NCBI RefSeq assembly: GCF_036226525.1
Contig: NZ_CP108487.1
Location: 1,736,001-1,800,000 of the forward strand
Direction: 5' to 3'
Length of the DNA: 64,000 nucleotides
From: Kribbella sp. NBC_01245
GTDB taxonomy: Bacteria; Actinomycetota; Actinomycetes; Propionibacteriales; Kribbellaceae
Positions 37,074 to 45,189 of this stretch are shown piece after piece. The position numbers were made by a program, and so were the translations under genes. Below the pieces are notes generated by a model. It was not told the DNA's origin. It worked only from the letters and a program-made list of their open reading frames with translations, and ran no database searches. The stretch's first letter is position 1. Each line of letters begins with the position of its first letter.

Positions 37074-38089
37074 TCAGTTGTCGGCGGCAGCCCGAGGATG
37101 GTGAAGTTCTCCTTGCCGATGAACGAGGTGATGGCCGCGATCCGCCCGTCGCGAAGCGTGAACATGTCGATCGACCAAGCGGCGTACTCGCTCTCGCCTT
37201 CCGGCCGCAGGTAGCACGCCAGCGCGGGCTGACCGTTCGCGGTGGTCGGGACATGCCGCCAGGAGCCGCAGGTCATCGGCACGTGGACGGCATGGTCCAT
37301 CACGGCCGTCACGCCGGCGTACCAGTACGGCATCGGCGGCATCGACCAGGTGACGTCCTCGGTGAGCAGCGAGACCAGCAGCTCGGAATCACCTTGTTCC
37401 AGGGCCGCGGCGTACCCGGCGACCACTTCGCGCACCCGGGCATCGCCCAGGGTTCGCAGGTTCTGCTGCTGGCTGCGGGCGGGCACCTTGTCCGCGATCT
37501 CCTTGCGGGCCCTCGACAGGGCGGAGTTCACCGAGGTGGTCGAGGTCTTCATCGTGTCGGCGATCTCCGCGGCCGAGAACCCGAGTACGTCGAACAGCAG
37601 TAGGGCCGCGCGTTGATTGCCCGGGAGGTGCTGCAACGCCGCGACGAAGGCCAGTTCGACGGCTTCGCGCTGCTCGTACCGCGCGGCCGGGCTTGCCAGC
37701 TCATTGGTCAGCCCGGTATCGGCGTACGGCCCGAGAAAGGCGACATCGGTCAGCGGTCCCTGGTCGAGCACGACGGTGTCTCTCGATGGCCCGAGGTCGA
37801 CCGGCATCGCCCGCCGTCCACGGCTCTCGGCCGCGTCGAGACAGGTGCGGGTGGCAACGGTGTAGAGCCAGGACCGCAACGAGCTACGCCCCTCGAACCG
37901 GGGTAACGCCCGCCACGCGCGCAACAACGCGTCTTGCAAGGCGTCGTCGGCGTCGTGGGTCGAGCCGAGCATCCGGTAACAGTGAGCGTGCAACTGACGC
38001 CGCAACGGCGCCACCAGCCGGTCGAAGGCGGCGTCATCGCCGGCGCGGGCCAGCGCCAGATCGAGTGATTCTGAAGAAACTTCGCTCAC
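37070..38089 (-). CDS. ECF sigma factor with SnoaL-like C-terminal domain (SigG-like)
   Basis: A 339-residue extracytoplasmic-function sigma factor. Region 2 is at about residues 10-80 (HAHCYRMLGSTHDADDALQD, FEGRSSLRSWLYTVATRTCL) and region 4 is at about 135-190 (LQHLPGNQRAALLLFDVLGF, SVNSALSRARKEI). The C-terminal 120 residues form a SnoaL/NTF2-like domain (EDVTWSMPPMPYWYAG, WSIDMFTLRDGRIA). This fusion marks the SigG/SigJ-like group, whose activity is controlled in cis by the extra domain instead of a membrane anti-sigma. The GTG start at 38089 faces a divergent DinB-like gene across tandem 10-bp repeats. It ends 4 bases inside the GAF-ANTAR gene. Confidence 0.9.
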   Translation of the reverse strand: MSEVSSESLDLALARAGDDAAFDRLVAPLRRQLHAHCYRMLGSTHDADDALQDALLRAWRALPRFEGRSSLRSWLYTVATRTCLDAAESRGRRAMPVDLGPSRDTVVLDQGPLTDVAFLGPYADTGLTNELASPAARYEQREAVELAFVAALQHLPGNQRAALLLFDVLGFSAAEIADTMKTSTTSVNSALSRARKEIADKVPARSQQQNLRTLGDARVREVVAGYAAALEQGDSELLVSLLTEDVTWSMPPMPYWYAGVTAVMDHAVHVPMTCGSWRHVPTTANGQPALACYLRPEGESEYAAWSIDMFTLRDGRIAAITSFIGKENFTILGLPPTTD

Positions 38090-38134
38090 GACCGACGATT
38101 CTGCCCGATCCCGGGAGTCTTCACCTGCGACGAC

Positions 38135-38174
38135 GTTCCGAAGTCGTCCGAAGTCGTTCCGAGTCGTTCCGAGC
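38135..38174. repeat. four tandem decamers between the ECF sigma and DinB-like genes
   Basis: GTTCCGAAGTC, GTCCGAAGTC, GTTCCGAGTC and GTTCCGAGCG follow each other with a 10-base period, ending 14 bases before the DinB-like ATG. Spacing of one helical turn suggests a cooperative binding array or slippage in a promoter. Confidence 0.6.
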
Positions 38175-38188
38175 GTGGAGGTAAGACC

Positions 38189-38788
38189 ATGACCGAGGCA
38201 GACCTGAAGGCCGATCTGCAGCACTACTTGCGCAAGGCGCGCGCCGCGTTGCTGTGGAAGGTCGAGGGGCTTTCCGAGTACGACGTACGCCGGCCGTTGA
38301 CCTCGACCGGGACCAACCTGCTCGGCCTGGTGAAACACCTGACGACGGTCGAACTGCTCTATCTGGGGATTGTGTACGACCGGCCTTTCGACGAGTTCCT
38401 GCCGTGGTTCCGCGAGGACGCCGAGCCGAATTCGGACATGTGGGCGACCGCCGACGAGTCGCGCGAGTTCATCCTCGGCCTGTATCGCCGGGCCGCGGAT
38501 CACGCCGACGCGACGATCGAGGCGGTCCCGCTCGACGCGGTCTGCCACATCCCGTGGTGGGGCGAGAACGGCAGCGAGGCCAACCTGCACCAGGTCCTCA
38601 CCCACTTGATCGCCGAGTGCCACCGCCATGCGGGTCATGCCGATATCGTCCGCGAGCTGATCGACGACAGCATCGGCGAAGGGCCGAACGACGACCGCAT
38701 CCCGTCCACCGACGCCGGCTGGTGGAAGTCGTACCACAGCCAACTAGAGGAGGCCGCACGATCGGCTGACGGGCTGGCGGTCCGCTGA
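38189..38788 (+). CDS. DinB-fold protein (DUF664)
   Basis: A 199-residue four-helix-bundle protein of the DinB/YfiT superfamily, DUF664 branch. Candidate metal-binding histidines are in LLGLVKHLTTVELLYL (near residue 50) and in LHQVLTHLIAECHRHAGHAD (near 140-155), the two positions expected for this fold. Actinobacterial members include mycothiol-dependent isomerases and transferases, so thiol chemistry is possible. A GGAGG ribosome-binding site precedes the ATG. It is divergent from an ECF sigma gene, across a repeat array, and could be in its regulon. It has no relation to polymerase IV despite the name. Confidence 0.83.
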   Translation: MTEADLKADLQHYLRKARAALLWKVEGLSEYDVRRPLTSTGTNLLGLVKHLTTVELLYLGIVYDRPFDEFLPWFREDAEPNSDMWATADESREFILGLYRRAADHADATIEAVPLDAVCHIPWWGENGSEANLHQVLTHLIAECHRHAGHADIVRELIDDSIGEGPNDDRIPSTDAGWWKSYHSQLEEAARSADGLAVR

Positions 38789-38826
38789 GCGGGGTCGCGG
38801 TCCGCTGAGCGGCTAGGGTCGTGTGG

Positions 38827-39771
38827 ATGGCGAAGAAGATCATCCTGGATTGCGACCCTGGCCACGATGACGCCGTCGCGCTGTTACTCGCGCACGGCAG
38901 TCCCGAAATCGACCTACTGGCCGTGACCACCGTGTTCGGCAACCAGACCCTGGACAAGGTGACTCGCAACGCCCTCTCGGTGGCGCGAGTCGCCGGCATC
39001 ACGGACGTGCCGTTCGCCGCGGGTTGTGCCCGGCCGCTGGTGCGCGGCATCAAGACGGCCGGCGCGATCCACGGCGAGTCCGGGCTCGATGGACCGGTGC
39101 TGCCCGAGGCGGCGATCGAGCTGGACCCGCGGCATGCCGTGGACCTGATCATCGACACGCTGATGACCGAACCAGCCGGCACGGTCACGCTGGTGCCGAC
39201 GGCGGCGTTGACGAATATCGCCCTGGCGGTGCGCAAGGAACCGCGCATCGTCGGGCGAGTTCGCGAGGTCGTGCTGATGGGTGGGGCGTACGCGGCCGGC
39301 AACTGGAGCGCGAAGGCGGAGTTCAACATCCTGGCCGATCCCGAGGCCGCGCACATCGTGATCAACGAGCCATGGCCGTTGACGATGGTCGGTCTCGATC
39401 TCACCCATCAGGCTCTCGCGACCCCCTCAGTGGTCGAGCGCATTGCGGCTGTTGGAACGGCGCCGGCGAAGTTCGTGGTCGAGCTGATCGACTTCTTCGC
39501 CAAGGCGTACGAGGCGAACCAGTTCTTCACCGCTCCCCCGGTCCACGATCCGTGCGCCGTCGCCCGGGTGATCGATCCGGCCGTCATGACAACCCGGCGC
39601 GCACCGCTCGACGTCGAACTGAACGGCACCCTCACCCTCGGCATGACCGTCGCCGATCTGCGCGCGCCCGCGCCGGCCGGCTGCACGACCGAGGTCGCGG
39701 TCGATCTCGACCACGCCCGCTTCTGGGATCTGGTCATCGACGCGTTGGAACGCATCGGCGACCCGAGTTAG
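38827..39771 (+). CDS. inosine/uridine-preferring nucleoside hydrolase
   Basis: A 314-residue nucleoside hydrolase of the IunH family, which cleaves ribonucleosides to base and ribose. The calcium-binding N-terminal motif is IILDCDPGHDDAVALLLAHG; further landmarks are TLVPTAALTNIALAV, VVLMGGAYAAGNWSAKAEFN with the active-site Asn, and VHDPCAVARVIDP with the final Asp ligand. I prefer ATG 38827 over GTG 38821. It is 39 bases after the DinB-like gene and converges with the second GAF-ANTAR gene, with a 4-base overlap of stops. Together with psuKG the window has two nucleoside-salvage activities. Confidence 0.93.
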   Translation: MAKKIILDCDPGHDDAVALLLAHGSPEIDLLAVTTVFGNQTLDKVTRNALSVARVAGITDVPFAAGCARPLVRGIKTAGAIHGESGLDGPVLPEAAIELDPRHAVDLIIDTLMTEPAGTVTLVPTAALTNIALAVRKEPRIVGRVREVVLMGGAYAAGNWSAKAEFNILADPEAAHIVINEPWPLTMVGLDLTHQALATPSVVERIAAVGTAPAKFVVELIDFFAKAYEANQFFTAPPVHDPCAVARVIDPAVMTTRRAPLDVELNGTLTLGMTVADLRAPAPAGCTTEVAVDLDHARFWDLVIDALERIGDPS

Positions 39772-40490
39772 CCGGGCAGTTTGCGGGTGTCGATGACCTC
39801 TTGGGCCACGTCGCGAAGTTTGCGGTTGTGGTCCTGGGAGTAGCGCTTCAGGATCGCGAAGGCCCGATCGCCGTCCACGTCGAACTTCATCATCAGGATG
39901 CCCATCGCCTGGCCGACCAGCTTGCGCGCGTCAACCGCGCGGGCCATGGTCTCCTCCTGGCGGGCCGCCGCCACGGCGACCGACGCGTGCCGCGCCAGGA
40001 TGTGCGCGACCGCGAGGTCATCGGCGCTGAACCCGCCGGCCTGCTCGCCGTACAACGTGAGCACGCCCACGGACTGCACACCGATGCACAACGGAACATG
40101 TACGGCGCTGCCGACGCCGAGCTCGGAGACCTTCGTCGCCCAGTCGGGCCACCGCGTCTCCGCCGAGGTATCAACGACATCGACGATCTCCTGCGCGCGC
40201 AAAGACTCGATCAAAGGGCCTGCGGCGGAGTCGATCTGCCACTGGAAGACCGATTCCAGGACCGAGTCGGTGACCGCGCCGATCTCGGCCCGGCCTCCGC
40301 GCGCGGCAAGCACCACGCCCGCGTGCCGGCAGTTCACGGCCTGCAGCGCGAAATCCACTACGGCTTCGACGGTATCGGTCACTGTCGGCGCTCCGTGCAA
40401 CTCCATCGCGAGCTCCGCGAAAGTGAGCGCCGCGCCCGGATCGGAACGCAGGTCATCCCCAGACGCACCGACGCCACTGGAGAGATCCAC
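39768..40490 (-). CDS. GAF-ANTAR regulator, copy 2
   Basis: A 240-residue paralogue of the plus-strand protein at 36.4 kb. GAF domain at about 25-170, ANTAR at about 180-235 (DARKLVGQAMGILMMKFDVD, AFAILKRYSQDHNRKLRDVA). The GAF halves have diverged (for example LAARGGRAEIGAVTDSVLES against LSSRGRAEIGAVTDPAVES) while the ANTAR halves are almost identical, so both may act on the same RNA targets with different ligands. The start is GTG at 40490. It converges on and overlaps the nucleoside hydrolase by 4 bases. Confidence 0.9.
   Translation of the reverse strand: MDLSSGVGASGDDLRSDPGAALTFAELAMELHGAPTVTDTVEAVVDFALQAVNCRHAGVVLAARGGRAEIGAVTDSVLESVFQWQIDSAAGPLIESLRAQEIVDVVDTSAETRWPDWATKVSELGVGSAVHVPLCIGVQSVGVLTLYGEQAGGFSADDLAVAHILARHASVAVAAARQEETMARAVDARKLVGQAMGILMMKFDVDGDRAFAILKRYSQDHNRKLRDVAQEVIDTRKLPG
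39838..39911 (-). repeat. 74-bp perfect inverted repeat, copy in GAF-ANTAR 2
   Basis: Exact reverse complement of 36930-37003, about 2.9 kb away. Recombination between the two would invert the sigma factor, DinB-like and nucleoside hydrolase genes. Confidence 0.9.
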
Positions 40491-40591
40491 TCGTCCATAT
40501 TGCCCCGGTTATACCCCTCCGGCCAACCATCCCGCCTTTTCATGGGCTTGGCAGTATCCGGCGCGGGCTCGTTCACACCCCGGGCCTCCGC

Positions 40592-41017
40592 TCATGAGCT
40601 CTCGCGCTCTTCCAGGCCGACGGCCTTGCGTAGTTCGCTGGTGGCGTCGCGTAGTTCGTCTGACTCGGCTTCGGCTTCGGCCGAATGGTCCATCAGGGCC
40701 GCCAGCGCCGCGGCCACGGCGTTCAGCTTGTCCTGAACGGCGGCATCCGCGCGGGTCTGGCTGTTCTGCAACAGGGCCACCATCAAGAACGTGACGATGG
40801 TGGTGATCGTGTTGATGATCAGCTGCCAGGTGTCGACGGTGCCGATGAGGAAGTACGACGGCGCCCAGACCACCACCAGCAGCAGGCAGAACGCGAAGAA
40901 CCACGCCCGCGAGAAGAATCTCGACGCCGCGCTGGCGAACCGGTCGAACAGGCTCAACCGCCCACTCACATCCGACGGCATGTGCGCCGATCGCGATCCT
41001 TTGATCGTCGTGCTCAT
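40592..41017 (-). CDS. low-affinity iron permease-family membrane protein
   Basis: A 141-residue protein with two transmembrane helices (about 38-55, FFAFCLLLVVVWAPSYFLIG, and about 62-82, LIINTITTIVTFLMVALLQN) and a charged C-terminal coiled tail. The pattern DRFASAASRFFSRAWFFAF followed by NTITTIVTFLMVALLQNSQ is that of the low-affinity iron permease (Fet4-like) family found widely in bacteria. The bacterial proteins are much shorter than yeast Fet4 and transport has not been generally shown. I chose ATG 41017. It is divergent from the DUF6766 gene, 81 bases apart. Confidence 0.8.
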   Translation of the reverse strand: MSTTIKGSRSAHMPSDVSGRLSLFDRFASAASRFFSRAWFFAFCLLLVVVWAPSYFLIGTVDTWQLIINTITTIVTFLMVALLQNSQTRADAAVQDKLNAVAAALAALMDHSAEAEAESDELRDATSELRKAVGLEERESS

Positions 41018-41098
41018 TCCGGCCTCCCTTGCCATCAGCAACAGGTGCCCGCCGCGTTCCGATTTCATGCCGAACGGGGAGTTGGGTACTGGGAGTGC

Positions 41099-41476
41099 AT
41101 GAACAAATACCAAGTCGAGCCGGACCCCCGGCAGGACCGCAAGCCCGACAGCCACGTCCGGCGCTGGGGCGCGGTATACCTGCTGGCCGTGCTGTTCATG
41201 GGCTCCTGGCTGGGCCAGTTCTTCACCCAGCTGAGCGAGTTCCGCACTGACCAGCAGGACCACGGCCAGTCGTTCGTCTGGGCGGACTACCTGACCAACT
41301 TCTTCGCCAGCACCTTCGAAAACTGGCAAAGCGAATGGCTCCAACTCGTCTTCCAGGCCATCCTCCTCCTCGGCGCCAAACACGTCATCTTCCGAGTAGA
41401 CGCTGAAGACCTGGAACGCCTAGAAGCCAAAGTCGACCAAATCTCCAAAAAACTAGACACCCCTCCTCCCCAATAA
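41099..41476 (+). CDS. DUF6766-like small membrane protein
   Basis: A 125-residue protein with a hydrophobic helix at about 24-42 (WGAVYLLAVLFMGSWLGQFF), an amphipathic middle (FVWADYLTNFFASTFENWQS), a second helix at about 80-95 (LQLVFQAILLLGAKHVIF) and a coiled-coil tail (AEDLERLEAKVDQISKKLD). The W-x-S-E-W-L-Q-L-x-x-Q pattern fits DUF6766 as I remember it. Function unknown. Divergent from the iron-permease-like gene; both are small membrane proteins and may share a promoter region. Confidence 0.7.
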   Translation: MNKYQVEPDPRQDRKPDSHVRRWGAVYLLAVLFMGSWLGQFFTQLSEFRTDQQDHGQSFVWADYLTNFFASTFENWQSEWLQLVFQAILLLGAKHVIFRVDAEDLERLEAKVDQISKKLDTPPPQ

Positions 41477-41502
41477 CCCACCGCGCGCGCCCCTCACCAC
41501 GA

Positions 41503-41734
41503 TCGGACGCGAAATGCGCCGCCCGTGGAAACTCTGGCCACGTTCGGACGCAAAATGCGTGACGTACCGGCAAGCCGACACCGCGGAGGCCGTACACGGG
41601 GCATGCCCACCTCTCAACCCCGCGGGCGGAATTTGTGGAAACCCCTCCGCGAGGTGCCTCGTTGTGCTTGCGCGCGCGACATAACCAGGCACTTCGCGGA
41701 GGGGTTTTCCACAAATTCCGCATTTCGCGTCCGA
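41503..41734. repeat. cluster of three 16-bp repeats in an intergenic region
   Basis: The gap between the DUF6766 and Rieske genes is about 308 bases with no gene. TCGGACGCGAAATGCG occurs at 41503, again with one change at 41544 (TCGGACGCAAAATGCG), and inverted at 41719-41734. The outer copies face each other around a larger hairpin. No terminal duplication or transposase is visible. Confidence 0.7.
41626..41721. repeat. about 34-bp near-perfect inverted repeat
   Basis: The arm 41626-41659 (containing GGAATTTGTGGAAACCCCTC) pairs with 41687-41721, with one single-base indel and one mismatch, around a 27-base loop. It is nested inside the 16-bp repeat cluster. It is longer than needed for termination, although it does lie between converging genes and could terminate both. 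Confidence 0.7.
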
Positions 41735-41784
41735 CCGTGGGTGGGAGGGCTCGCGAGTGGCAAGGGGTGGTGCGGGGGTGGGGG

Positions 41785-43311
41785 CTAGCGGGGGTGGAGG
41801 GGTTTCGTGGCGGGGCCGTCGAGGATGGTGCCGGTGGGGGTGAAGCGGGAGCCGTGGCAGGGGCAGTCCCAGGTGGATTCGGCGGGGTTCCAGGAGAGGG
41901 CGCAGCCCATGTGCGTGCATACCGGGGAGACCTTGTGGAGGTTGCCGTCGTGGTCGCGGTAGGCGCCGACTGTGCTGCCGTCGACATCAAGGAGTCCGCC
42001 TTGGCCGACTTCCAGATGGTCGGCGCCACCTTTGAGCGTGCGCCGGAGGTGCCCGGCGGCGAACGCCTTGCTGACCTTCAGATTGTCCTTGACCATTTCC
42101 GCGACCGCGCGCGGGCCGCCGATGCGGCGTGCGTCGTACAGCTCGGTCCACGGGTTGTCGCGCCCGGCGATCACGTCGCGCAGCAGCATCGCGGCCGCCG
42201 TACCGTTGCTCAGACCCCACTTCCGCATCCCGGTCGCGACGAGAATGGCGGAACTTTCGGGCGTCCGGCCGACGTACGGCAACATGTCCACCGTGTTGTA
42301 GTCCTGGGCCGACCAGCGATACTCCACCGCGACCTCGTCCACGCCCCAGGTCGACGCGACCCAGTCGATCAGACCTTGGTACCGGCCTTGCGTGTCCTCC
42401 ACCGTGCCCGTCTCGTGGCTGCCGCCGACCACGATGAGGCCGTTCGGGCCGCCGCCGGGCCAGGGCCGCGTGGATCGGACCTGCTCGTCGATGGAAATGG
42501 CCATCCCGCGAGGGGCCGGTTCGGGCAGCTGTACGGCGATCCCGTACGAGCGGCTCGGCCGGGTCCGCGCGAAGTATCCCCCGGTCATACCGATCGGGAG
42601 GAGGGTCGCGAGCACGGCGTACCGGGCATCGACCGCCGCACCGCCCTCGGTGGACACGCGGCCCTTACGACTCACGTCGACCACGCGGCTGTGCTCGTAG
42701 ACGCGCACGCCTTCATCCACCAGCGCCGAGGCCAATCCCGCTAAGTAAAGCCCTGGGTGCAACTGGATCTGGTTGTCGAACCGGATGGCCTCGACCACAC
42801 CCGGTAGTCCGACCTCGCCCGCATCCGCCAACGCCACGTCCAGCCCAAGCGCCGAGAGGCCCAGCTCGGTCGTAGCCGCGACCTCGGCCGCGATCCGGTG
42901 AGCGCGGTCCGGATCCGTCGTATAGGTGTAAGCAGGCGCCCGGATCAACTCGCAGTCGATGCTCTCGCCGAGGCGTGCGACCTCCTCGACGCCGGCCAGG
43001 TTCGCTGCGGCGTACAGCTCGGCCTTCTCGCTGCCGTGCCGCTTGGCGAGATCGGCGTAGATGAGGCTGTGCTGCGCCGTGACCTTGCCCGTGGTGTTCC
43101 CGCTCGTACGGGCGCCGATCCGGCCGCCCTCGAGAAGCACAACCTCCGCGCCCTCCTGCGCCGCCAGCAAGGCGGTCGTGAGTCCGATCAGCCCTCCACC
43201 GACCACGACCACATCCGCCCGCAGCTCACCGGCCGCCGCCTCGAATCGAGGCATGGTCGCGGTCGCGAGCCACACGCTGTCGTTCACAGCAGGACGCGAA
43301 GGTTGCTCCAC
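41785..43311 (-). CDS. FAD-dependent oxidoreductase fused to a C-terminal Rieske [2Fe-2S] domain
   Basis: A 508-residue fusion. Residues about 30-390 form a DAO-type FAD domain (DVVVVGGGLIGLTTALLAAQ, RIGARTSGNTTGKVTAQHS, late ILVATGMRKWGLSNGTAAA). Residues about 415-505 are a Rieske domain with cluster ligands in VCTHMGCALSW and WDCPCHGSRFTPTG (C-x-H, C-x-x-H). This architecture is common in actinobacteria and resembles gamma-glutamylputrescine oxidoreductase-like (PuuB) proteins with a Rieske tail. The substrate is unknown. It has no signal peptide. A CBS-domain gene lies 28 bases upstream on the same strand and may be co-transcribed. Confidence 0.9.
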   Translation of the reverse strand: MEQPSRPAVNDSVWLATATMPRFEAAAGELRADVVVVGGGLIGLTTALLAAQEGAEVVLLEGGRIGARTSGNTTGKVTAQHSLIYADLAKRHGSEKAELYAAANLAGVEEVARLGESIDCELIRAPAYTYTTDPDRAHRIAAEVAATTELGLSALGLDVALADAGEVGLPGVVEAIRFDNQIQLHPGLYLAGLASALVDEGVRVYEHSRVVDVSRKGRVSTEGGAAVDARYAVLATLLPIGMTGGYFARTRPSRSYGIAVQLPEPAPRGMAISIDEQVRSTRPWPGGGPNGLIVVGGSHETGTVEDTQGRYQGLIDWVASTWGVDEVAVEYRWSAQDYNTVDMLPYVGRTPESSAILVATGMRKWGLSNGTAAAMLLRDVIAGRDNPWTELYDARRIGGPRAVAEMVKDNLKVSKAFAAGHLRRTLKGGADHLEVGQGGLLDVDGSTVGAYRDHDGNLHKVSPVCTHMGCALSWNPAESTWDCPCHGSRFTPTGTILDGPATKPLHPR

Positions 43312-43339
43312 TCGTGTCCGGTACCCATTTCAGCGCCGA

Positions 43340-43762
43340 TCAGCGGGACACCTCGTGTACGACATCCCCGGTCACCCGCTCAGGCATCGCCCGGGCGACG
43401 TCCGCCTGAGCGATGATCCCGACCAGTTTGTGCCCATCGATGACCGGCAGCCGCCGCACCTGGTGCTGCGCCATCATCTGCAGCGCCTCCCCGATGTCGT
43501 CGTCCGCCCCGATCGTGATCGGCTTGCCCTGGGCCAACTGCCCGGCCATCGTCGACGCCGGGTCACCGCCATCGGCGATGCAGCGAACCACGATGTCCCG
43601 ATCGGTCAGCATGCCTTTGAGGCGTTGGTCCTCGCCGCAGATGGGCAACGAACCGACGTCCAGATCGCGCATCTTCCGGGCCGCGTCAACCAGGCTCTCG
43701 TTCTCGCCAACGCACTGCGCTCCGGCAGTCATCAGGTCTCGCGCACTAGTCACAACGCTCAC
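43340..43762 (-). CDS. tandem CBS-domain protein
   Basis: A 140-residue protein made of two CBS modules: ARDLMTAGAQCVGENESLVD with LPICGEDQRLKGMLTDRDIV, and PITIGADDDIGEALQMMAQH with LPVIDGHKLVGIIAQADVA. CBS pairs bind adenine nucleotides such as AMP or ATP and act as energy sensors. Stand-alone CBS proteins are common in actinomycetes, often in dormancy or stress regulons. GTG start at 43762. It precedes the FAD/Rieske gene by 28 bases. Confidence 0.9.
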   Translation of the reverse strand: MSVVTSARDLMTAGAQCVGENESLVDAARKMRDLDVGSLPICGEDQRLKGMLTDRDIVVRCIADGGDPASTMAGQLAQGKPITIGADDDIGEALQMMAQHQVRRLPVIDGHKLVGIIAQADVARAMPERVTGDVVHEVSR

Positions 43763-43819
43763 CTACTCTCTCGGATCGCCTTAGGCGCCCGGTGCCCCTA
43801 CCCGACCCGCTCAAAACCG

Positions 43820-44113
43820 TCACGCGGTGGGCTTGGTGGCCTTGCCGTCGAGCCAGAGGGTGTCGGAATCGTCGCGATGTACGCCGGTGGTGCCAACGTG
43901 TTTCGTGGAGATCTTCGGGCCGTTCTTGATCACGTGCACCAACGCCATCGCGTGACCCCGGCCGAGGTCGTAGTCGGCCTTGAGCCAGTCCGCGATCGCC
44001 CCGGCCTTCACCGAAGGACCCTCGAACCCACGCTCACGCGCCTGCTCCACCAGCTGCCGCGGGGTCAGACCGGTCTTCTCCTCGATCTTGTCGAGATACG
44101 CCTGGAACGACAT
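43820..44113 (-). CDS. DUF4287-domain protein
   Basis: A 97-residue protein beginning MSFQAYLDKIEEKTGLTPRQ, then LVEQARERGF, AIADWLKADYDLGRGHAMAL and VHVIKNGPKIS, which is the DUF4287 pattern (helical, S-x-x-AY-x-x-x-I-E-x-K-TG). The ATG at 44113 is supported by AGAAGG upstream; the open frame continues 25 codons further but without similarity. Function unknown. The 152 bases to the divergent gene at 44266 hold no other feature I can support. Confidence 0.85.
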   Translation of the reverse strand: MSFQAYLDKIEEKTGLTPRQLVEQARERGFEGPSVKAGAIADWLKADYDLGRGHAMALVHVIKNGPKISTKHVGTTGVHRDDSDTLWLDGKATKPTA

Positions 44114-44265
44114 CTTCAGCCTTCTTTCCTCGTACGACGGCCTCGCTCGCCGGGCCGTCCGTAAGGCCGCCAGCGGCCGCCTCACCACTGCGTCGAACCG
44201 CCCAGCCCGATTTCGACACCACGCCTGTCGGGAATATCGACCCTTACGGCGGCTAGCTTCCGATC

Positions 44266-44736
44266 ATGAGCATGTCGAGCCAGAAGTCTGCCGAACTGAC
44301 CGGCGGCGAGCGGGTCGGAGTCGCCTGCGCGGGGATGATGGCGGCCCTACTCGTCGCGGCCTGCGCCTCCGTGGCGATCGCCTTGTCCGGGAGCCTGGGC
44401 TCGCTGGTCATCGGCGTGGCAGTCGGCGGGATTGTCGGCGCCGGCGGGCTGTACTGGTTCTCGGTCGCCAACGGCCTCGGCCACGCCTTCGGCCTCACCA
44501 CCGCCGCTTTGCTGACGTTGACCGGCCTGTTCGGCGTATTCCCTTCGCTCGACCACCCCAGCGGCCTGGTCATCCTGCTAACCGGCCTCCTCCTATCCGC
44601 AGTGGCCGCCGCGATGCTCACCGACCGCCAACGGGCCGCCACCGGTTACCGCGCAATCGGCGTACTCACCGCATTGATCGCCCTGGCCATATTCGTCTGG
44701 ATCTTCAGCATCGAGCACACCTGGTTCGACGTCTGA
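44266..44736 (+). CDS. hypothetical four- to five-helix membrane protein
   Basis: A 156-residue protein I do not recognise. Hydrophobic segments lie at about 19-42, 43-66, 72-92, 98-118 and 130-150, with short connecting loops and a charged N terminus. Codon use is like that of its neighbours, so it is native. It precedes the YCII/sigma pair by 95 bases on the same strand. No catalytic motif is visible. Confidence 0.7.
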   Translation: MSMSSQKSAELTGGERVGVACAGMMAALLVAACASVAIALSGSLGSLVIGVAVGGIVGAGGLYWFSVANGLGHAFGLTTAALLTLTGLFGVFPSLDHPSGLVILLTGLLLSAVAAAMLTDRQRAATGYRAIGVLTALIALAIFVWIFSIEHTWFDV

Positions 44737-44831
44737 AAGAAACTTCCACGAGCCGGTGTCCATCGGGCGGGATGTCGTTCGTAGTGATGGTGGGACGAGA
44801 ATGCCCGACGACACGACAAGGGAGAACCACC

Positions 44832-45179
44832 GTGAAGTACATGCTGCTGATCAACGCCGGCGCGACCCAGGACGGCACCGCTGAGGGCTGCACCGTCGAG
44901 GATTGGATGGCGTACGACAAGACCGTCCGGGACGCGGGCATCTTCGTCTCCGGCGAGTCGCTGGCCGACCTGGTGACCGCCACGACCGTGCGAGTCGGCG
45001 ACGACGGGCGGCGGACCGTCACCGACGGGCCATTCGCGGAGACCCGCGAGGTGCTCGGCGGGTTCTACGTGATCGACGTGGCAGACCTCGACACGGCGCT
45101 CGACTGGGCCGGCCGCTGCCCTGGCGCGCGTGGCGGTGGCTCGATCGTGGTCCGCCCGATCGCCGACTTCGACGTCTGA
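44832..45179 (+). CDS. YCII-family (DGPF) protein paired with a sigma factor
   Basis: A 115-residue YCII/DGPF-domain protein: MKYMLLINAGATQDG, then TVTDGPFAETREVLGGFYVI (the DGPF motif) and GGSIVVRPIADF. Such genes occur next to ECF42 sigma factors, whose genetic neighbourhood is defined by them. The GTG start follows a GGGAG ribosome-binding site. It ends 10 bases before the sigma gene start, so they are one unit. A candidate sigma-specific promoter (TGTCGT at 44773) lies upstream, but the match to the ECF42 consensus as I remember it is weak. Confidence 0.88.
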   Translation: MKYMLLINAGATQDGTAEGCTVEDWMAYDKTVRDAGIFVSGESLADLVTATTVRVGDDGRRTVTDGPFAETREVLGGFYVIDVADLDTALDWAGRCPGARGGGSIVVRPIADFDV

Positions 45180-45189
45180 CCGCCTGCTC

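Noticed and set aside
41477..41784. Intergenic palindromes as a tRNA or insertion sequence
   Set aside because: No cloverleaf, no transposase frame and no target duplication can be seen.
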